Shown: one piece after another, positions 4,369 through 6,646 of the stretch
Layout: each line of letters opens with the position of its first letter
Numbering within the stretch: the first letter of the stretch is position 1
From: Planctomycetota bacterium
GTDB lineage: Bacteria; Planctomycetota; SBBH01; JACQRN01
NCBI GenBank assembly: GCA_016206515.1
Contig: JACQRN010000251.1
Coordinates: 1-6,646 of the forward strand
Reading direction: 5' to 3'
Length of the DNA stretch: 6,646 nt
Position numbers and translations under genes: made by a program
Notes under the pieces: model-generated
The model's input: only the letters and a program-made list of their open reading frames with translations
Database searches by the model: none
Told to the model about the DNA's origin: nothing

Positions 4369-5967
4369 CTACGGAAACGTGATCGCGAGCGTCCGGACCG
4401 CGCCGGTCCGCAGGTCGACCGCGCGGATCGCGTGGTTGTTCGTGTCGGCGACGTAGAGCGTGTCGCCGGAGACCGACACCCCGCCGGGCTCGTTGAAGCC
4501 GGCGGGGTCGTCGGAGGCGCCCGGCTCGCCGCTCCCCACGTACGCGGTGCAGGACTGCTGCGCGGGGTCGATCGTCTTGATCCGGTGGTTGTAGGTGTCG
4601 GCGAGGTAGAGGACTCCCTCGCGCGCGGCGATCCCGAGGGGGTGTTGGAGGCGGACGGCGTTGCGCTTGCCGTCGCGGTCGCCGTATTCGAACAGGTCGC
4701 CGCCGACCACGGTGACGACCGCGCCGGGCGCCTCGATGTCCACGCGGCGGACGCAGGAGATCTCGCTGTCGGCGACGTAGAGATGCTCCCCGAGGAGCGC
4801 CAGTCCGCTCGGCTGCGCGAAGCAGGCGCGCTCGCGCACGCCGTCGCGCCTCTCCTCCTCGCCGGTTCCCGCGAACGGGGTCGCCGAGGCGGAGACGATC
4901 TCGACGCGCCAGATCTGGTGGGAACCCGCCATCGCGACGTACAGGCGTCCCTCCCGCGCGACGAGGTCCCAGGGGGAGTTCAAGGACATGGCGGTCCCGG
5001 TCCCGGCGCGCGGCGGGTAGTGGTCCGCCTTGCCTCCGGTGCCGCAGAGTGTCGAGACCTCTCCCGTGGCGATCTCGATGCGGCGGATCGCGTGGTTCCC
5101 CGTGTCGGCGACGTACAGGAAGCGATCGTGGCGGGCGAGCCCCTGCGGGGAGCGCAACTGCGCCGTGCGCGCCGCCCCGTCCCGCATCCCCGCCTCGCCG
5201 GAGCCATAGACGGCCACGACCCTCCCCGTCAGGTCGCAGGCGACCACTCTGTGGTGCCCCGTGTCGGCGATGTAGAGGCGGTTGGCGGCGGCCTCGGCGA
5301 GGATCTTCCCCGGGAAGGCGAGGGTGTCGGCGGGCCGCTCTTCCAAGCGCGCGGGGCTGGCGCCCCCCTCGGCGAGCGTTCCGCGCTCCCGGTAGGCGTC
5401 CAGGAGCGCGCGGATCCGCTCCCCGATCTCCTCGAGGTGCCCCTCCCCGGCGTAGGCGCGATGGATCCGCCCCTCGGGGTCGATCAGGACGAGTGTCGGC
5501 CAGGTCCGGACGCCGTAGGCGTCCCAGGTCCGGCCCCGTATGCGGCCGGTGGGGAGCTCCTCCAGCGGGTCGAGGAGGACCGGGTGGCGGATCCCGTGCC
5601 GCGCGATCGCGGCGCGCACCTGTTCCGGCTGCGCCTCGTTGGCGAACTTCGCGCAGTGGACGCCGAGGACGGTGACCGGCTCGTCTCGGAACGTTTCCTC
5701 CATCTCCGCCAGGCCGGGGAGCGTATGCAGGCAGTTGATGCAGCAGAAGGTCCAGAAGTCGAGGAGGACGACGCGGCCGCGCAGGGAGACGAGCGTCGGC
5801 GGCGCATCGGTGTTGAGCCACGTCGCCTCCTCCGGAAACTCCGGGGCGGGGGGGAACAGCGGACGCGTCTCGCGGGCGTCCAGGAGACGCTCCAGGCCGA
5901 GGACCCCCGCGGTGAGGCAGGCCATCACGACGGCCCACTGGCGCGCGGAGCGCAGGAAGTCCCGCAT
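4369..5967 (-). CDS. NHLRC2-like protein: anchored thioredoxin domain plus six NHL repeats
   Basis: A thioredoxin domain fused to a beta-propeller, the architecture of NHLRC2-type proteins. An N-terminal hydrophobic segment (about 10-24, WAVVMACLTAGVLGL) after basic residues suggests a signal anchor, placing the rest in the periplasm or outer face. VMAC is a poor lipobox. The thioredoxin domain (about 45-195) has FWTFCCINC (71-79) with the redox pair Cys76-Ile-Asn-Cys79, preceded by Cys75, and the cis-Pro loop TWPTLVLID (Pro157). Six NHL units follow, marked by ADTGHHR (234), ADTGNHAIR (287), AMAGSHQIW (345), ADSEISCVR (399), ADTYNHRIK (456) and ADTNNHAIR (507), enough for a six-bladed propeller. 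The protein stops after blade six at 532 residues, without the C-terminal domain of human NHLRC2. A GGAGGA sits before the ATG. It is four bases downstream of the Hsp20-like gene, so co-expression is likely. Substrate unknown. Confidence 0.92.
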   Translation of the reverse strand: MRDFLRSARQWAVVMACLTAGVLGLERLLDARETRPLFPPAPEFPEEATWLNTDAPPTLVSLRGRVVLLDFWTFCCINCLHTLPGLAEMEETFRDEPVTVLGVHCAKFANEAQPEQVRAAIARHGIRHPVLLDPLEELPTGRIRGRTWDAYGVRTWPTLVLIDPEGRIHRAYAGEGHLEEIGERIRALLDAYRERGTLAEGGASPARLEERPADTLAFPGKILAEAAANRLYIADTGHHRVVACDLTGRVVAVYGSGEAGMRDGAARTAQLRSPQGLARHDRFLYVADTGNHAIRRIEIATGEVSTLCGTGGKADHYPPRAGTGTAMSLNSPWDLVAREGRLYVAMAGSHQIWRVEIVSASATPFAGTGEEERRDGVRERACFAQPSGLALLGEHLYVADSEISCVRRVDIEAPGAVVTVVGGDLFEYGDRDGKRNAVRLQHPLGIAAREGVLYLADTYNHRIKTIDPAQQSCTAYVGSGEPGASDDPAGFNEPGGVSVSGDTLYVADTNNHAIRAVDLRTGAVRTLAITFP

Positions 5968-5971
5968 GGCT

Positions 5972-6646
5972 CTACTCCTCCAGGGTCAGTTCCAGGACCC
6001 GATCCGACGCCCGGTAGCGGGACTGGACGTTCCGCACGGGACAGGGGAGGTCGATCTCGCGCCGGAACCGAGGGGGGAAGGCGCCGACGACGCCGATGAG
6101 CGGATCGAGGCTCCTGTCCTCCAGCCATCCCTCGACGATGAGGCGCGTCGGCGAGGCGAGCGTCGCCTGCGTGCGGTAGGGGGGCATCGGGTCCGCGACG
6201 CCGAGCCGTGTCTTGAGCCAGTGGTCCGGGACCGTCCGGGCGAGCTCCATCTCGACGGTCAGGCCGTTCTCGCGCGGCAGGAGGCGGTAGGCGCGGCCGT
6301 AGCGGCGGTCGCGCTCGGTCCGCGCCTCGGTCTGCGACAGGACCGTCTCGCGCTTGGCGCGCATGTCGCGCAGGTACGGCCGGTACTTCGCGCGCTTCGC
6401 CTCCCAGGCCTTCGCCTTCTCGGCGCGCGCCTTCGCCTCCGCCTCCTCGGCCTTCTTGCGCTCGATGTCGGGGTCCTTCGACGCATCGATCTTCGCCTTC
6501 TTCGCCTCCGCGGTCGGAAGCGGGTCGACCTTCTTGTTGATCTTGGCGTTCTTCGCCGATTCCTTCGCGTTGAGCTCGATGTACGGCTTCCACGCGTCCG
6601 GCACCGCGCTCGCCTCGAGGATCGCCTCGACCGGGCACTCCGGGAC
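5972..6646 (-). CDS. Partial CDS: charged coiled-coil protein with Hsp20-like C-terminal domain
   Basis: The frame is open to the right edge, so the N-terminus is missing and 224 residues are visible. A GTG at 6604 could be a start, but the 14 upstream codons are also open and coding-like (they include CPVEAILE), so I annotate to the edge. Counting from that GTG, residues about 10-100 are rich in Lys, Ala, Glu and Arg (KKAEEAEAKARAEKAKAWEAK) and look like a long helix or coiled coil. Residues about 115-210 resemble an alpha-crystallin (Hsp20) domain: RLIVEGWL like the L-I-x-G strand, then FRREIDLPCPV like FxRxixLPxxV, and RASDRVLELTL like A-x-x-x-GVLxLxL. This is by eye. Low sequence identity or another beta-sandwich remains possible. 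It ends four bases before the NHL gene. A shared folding or stress role is inferred from context only. Confidence 0.7.
   Translation of the reverse strand, partial: VPECPVEAILEASAVPDAWKPYIELNAKESAKNAKINKKVDPLPTAEAKKAKIDASKDPDIERKKAEEAEAKARAEKAKAWEAKRAKYRPYLRDMRAKRETVLSQTEARTERDRRYGRAYRLLPRENGLTVEMELARTVPDHWLKTRLGVADPMPPYRTQATLASPTRLIVEGWLEDRSLDPLIGVVGAFPPRFRREIDLPCPVRNVQSRYRASDRVLELTLEE
5976..5981 (-). promoter_or_regulatory. Shine-Dalgarno sequence of the NHL gene, inside the preceding gene
   Basis: GGAGGA on the minus strand lies within the final Glu-Glu codons of the Hsp20-like gene, just before its TAG stop and 8 bases before the ATG at 5967. It fixes this start and indicates that the two genes are translated from one message. 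Confidence 0.75.

Noticed and set aside
4420..5290. Repeated DNA pattern around GTGTCGGCGA-like segments as a CRISPR or tandem repeat
   Set aside because: These are the codons for the repeated ADTxNH core of the NHL units. Spacing and sequence vary as expected for protein repeats.
3305..5938. Very long minus-strand open frame (877 codons)
   Set aside because: It runs through the tRNA and antisense to the redoxin gene, then in another frame of the NHL gene. Its Arg/Pro/Gly-rich composition is typical of shadow frames in high-GC DNA.

Overview
The window looks like a junction between an integrated mobile element (left) and ordinary chromosome (right) in a high-GC bacterium. Codon third positions are mostly G or C, and the SOS operator is of the GAAC-N4-GTTC type rather than the enterobacterial CTGT-N8-ACAG type. 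The phylum cannot be fixed from this sequence.

Left half (about 1-3390). A minus-strand operon starts with a LexA-type repressor (671-1291). A 176-residue protein of unknown function (144-674) follows, joined to it by an ATGA stop/start overlap. Divergent from this operon is a plus-strand pair: a small unknown ORF (1365-1691) and, joined by another ATGA overlap, a 568-residue large serine recombinase (1688-3394). Between the two units, inside the predicted lexA promoter spacer, lies a near-perfect SOS box (1305-1318). LexA therefore very probably autoregulates, and it may also govern the recombinase unit. The left edge (1-147) holds the end of a partial gene whose strand is ambiguous.

Boundary. 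The recombinase reading frame runs straight into the 3' end of an intact minus-strand tRNA-His(GTG) gene (3387-3464). Its TGA stop lies inside the tRNA acceptor stem. This is the layout expected at the end of an element that uses a tRNA 3' end as attachment site. The other attachment site would lie to the left, outside the window.

Right half (about 3465-6646). Overlapping, oppositely oriented -10 sequences lie between the tRNA and a plus-strand thioredoxin-fold lipoprotein (3506-4327). That protein has lost the first cysteine of the CXXC motif but carries a tail with ten cysteines. It converges on a minus-strand pair: a protein with an Hsp20-like C-terminal domain (5972-6646, cut by the window edge) and, four bases downstream, an NHLRC2-like protein with an anchored thioredoxin domain and a six-repeat NHL propeller (4369-5967). 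The right half thus looks like an envelope thiol and protein-folding neighbourhood with no link to mobility.

The most interesting unit is the putative LexA-controlled serine recombinase module with its two uncharacterised, translationally coupled partner proteins.
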